Source: RI-92 sp037384645 (GTDB taxonomy: Bacteria; Pseudomonadota; Gammaproteobacteria; UBA6429; Thiohalophilaceae). Taken from it: a DNA stretch of 32,202 bases. Both the position numbers and the translations under genes were made by a program. The stretch lies in NCBI GenBank assembly GCA_037384645.1, contig JARRNT010000048.1, forward strand, positions 1-32,202. The letters are read 5' to 3'. Shown here piece by piece: positions 31,161 through 32,202 of this stretch. The notes beneath the pieces are model-generated. The model saw only the letters and a list, made by a program, of their open reading frames with translations, did not search any database and was not told the DNA's origin. Within the stretch, counting starts at the first letter, position 1; every line of letters starts with the position of its first letter.

Positions 31161-32202
31161 TCATACCGTTTCAAGATATTTGTGTATAAGGCTGACTGCC
31201 ACGGCTCCCTGCCCTGCTGCTGAGGCAACCCGCCGAATTACGCCATGCCTGACATCACCTGCAGCAAAAATACCTGGCACACTTGTCTCGAGCACAAAAG
31301 GATCCCGTTTCAATTTCCAGTTTTTTGGACGTTTACCGTTAGTAATCAGATCCTGACCAGTATAGATGTAACCTGAAGTATCGCACTCAACCAGTTCCCT
31401 GATGATTCCGGTACTCGGTATAGCGCCAATGAATATAAAAATAGCATCTGCCGGCATAATTTTGATATCACCAGTCTTGTTGTTTTTGATACTCAGTGTT
31501 TCGAGGTGCTCGTTTCCATTAACGGCAACGACTTCAGTGTTGATCAGCACTTCGATATTCGGCGTCGCATCAATTTGGTCGATAAGATACTGAGACATGC
31601 TTTTGCTCAAGGAATCACCACGAAAAAGAATGCTGACTTTTGCGGCATAGCGCGATAAAAACATGGCGCCCTGACCCGCCGAATTAGCGCCTCCTACCAC
31701 AAACACTTTCTTATCCTTGTAGTACACAGCTTCGGAAGCAGCTGCACCATAGTAAACCGATCCACCAACAAGGGAATCGACACCAGGCAAGTTCATCCTG
31801 CGAACTTCAACACCAGTCGCAATGACCATGGCGTGGCAACTCAACTCAGTGCCATCATTTAATTTTACAAAACGATAGGGATCTTCAACTCTGATTTCAA
31901 CAACTTCCCTGGCTGTCAGTATTTCTGCACCAAGTCGCTGTGCCTGCGTTGTTGCCCTTCGTGTCAGATCGGCGCCACTTATTCCCTGGGGAAAACCCAG
32001 GTAGTTTTCAATTCGGGAACTGGTACCGGCCTGTCCTCCGGCGGCCTCTTTTTCGATCACAATAGTGCGTAAACCTTCGGACGCCCCATACACGGCTGCG
32101 GCCAGTCCGGCAGGCCCTGCTCCGATGACAATCAGATCATAGAAGGGTTGGCGCGCCTCGGTGGTCATTCCCACTCGGGCCGCGAGGTCTGATCTATCCG
32201 GG
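31161..32202 (-). CDS. Thioredoxin-reductase-like FAD/NAD(P) oxidoreductase, N-terminus beyond the window
   Basis: At least 346 codons encode a TrxB-like flavoprotein. The FAD site is VIGAGPAGLAAAVY and GGQAGTSSRIENYLGF, the second Rossmann site is VFVVGGANSAGQGAMF, and the second FAD contact is GIFAAGDVRHG. The redox CxxC of true thioredoxin reductases is absent: the equivalent place reads VYYGAAASEA. The frame remains open from the GTG at 32174 to the right edge (PDRSDLAARVG), and that segment resembles the linker joining this domain to an N-terminal cyclic-nucleotide, receiver or thioredoxin-like domain in fused proteins of about 550 residues. Thus the true start is probably outside. Substrate is unknown. 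Confidence 0.85.
   Translation of the reverse strand, partial: PDRSDLAARVGMTTEARQPFYDLIVIGAGPAGLAAAVYGASEGLRTIVIEKEAAGGQAGTSSRIENYLGFPQGISGADLTRRATTQAQRLGAEILTAREVVEIRVEDPYRFVKLNDGTELSCHAMVIATGVEVRRMNLPGVDSLVGGSVYYGAAASEAVYYKDKKVFVVGGANSAGQGAMFLSRYAAKVSILFRGDSLSKSMSQYLIDQIDATPNIEVLINTEVVAVNGNEHLETLSIKNNKTGDIKIMPADAIFIFIGAIPSTGIIRELVECDTSGYIYTGQDLITNGKRPKNWKLKRDPFVLETSVPGIFAAGDVRHGVIRRVASAAGQGAVAVSLIHKYLETV

Overview
The window looks like a chromosomal piece of a Gram-negative bacterium, most likely a gammaproteobacterium. It carries Sec-exported and lipidated proteins, an outer-membrane beta-barrel, c-type cytochromes, a SCO1-type copper chaperone and base composition near 50-55% G+C. The lineage is an inference from gene families and was not tested by phylogeny. 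A 53-base run of N at 16524-16576 shows a draft assembly, possibly a metagenome bin. No rRNA, tRNA, CRISPR array, insertion sequence or prophage module was seen. Both edges cut a gene: a C-terminal membrane-anchored fragment at 1-152, and a thioredoxin-reductase-like gene that stays open to base 32202.

Layout. 428-5174 (+) is a complete branched-chain-amino-acid-type ABC importer operon (binding protein, two permeases, two ATPases). It is followed tail to tail by 5192-7477 (-), a cysteine / 3-mercaptopropionate dioxygenase and a four-domain rhodanese, probably a thiol-oxidation unit. 7693-11613 (+) is a MoxR ATPase / DUF58 / transglutaminase (TgpA-type) operon. 11814-13876 (+) holds a small membrane protein with a His-rich tail, a small secreted protein and a PAS-GGDEF diguanylate cyclase. 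A decayed HAD-phosphatase remnant (13909-14061) and a class I glutamine amidotransferase (14221-14982, -) follow.

15471-20908 (+) is a dipeptide/oligopeptide ABC importer in which the second permease and the first ATPase are one fused polypeptide. 21251-23629 (+) holds a DUF1566 lipoprotein and an aquaporin-family channel with a variant second NPA box. 23783-25525 (-) is a five-haem cytochrome c lipoprotein. 25810-28535 (+) holds a Lar-like zinc-ribbon protein, a secreted metallo-beta-lactamase-fold protein missing two usual zinc histidines, and a two-gene unit of a membrane-anchored protein plus a SCO1/SenC copper chaperone.

The most unusual part is 28592-30739 (-). It has three genes in a row: a small Sec-exported protein with a bacteriocin-like double-glycine motif, a free-standing periplasmic C39 cysteine peptidase, and an outer-membrane beta-barrel with an N-terminal coiled coil. 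The last two resemble FapD and FapF of functional-amyloid (Fap) secretion systems, but no repeat-bearing amyloid subunit is present. A strong hairpin sits between the small protein gene and the peptidase gene. I propose a minimal Fap-like system that processes and exports a peptide.
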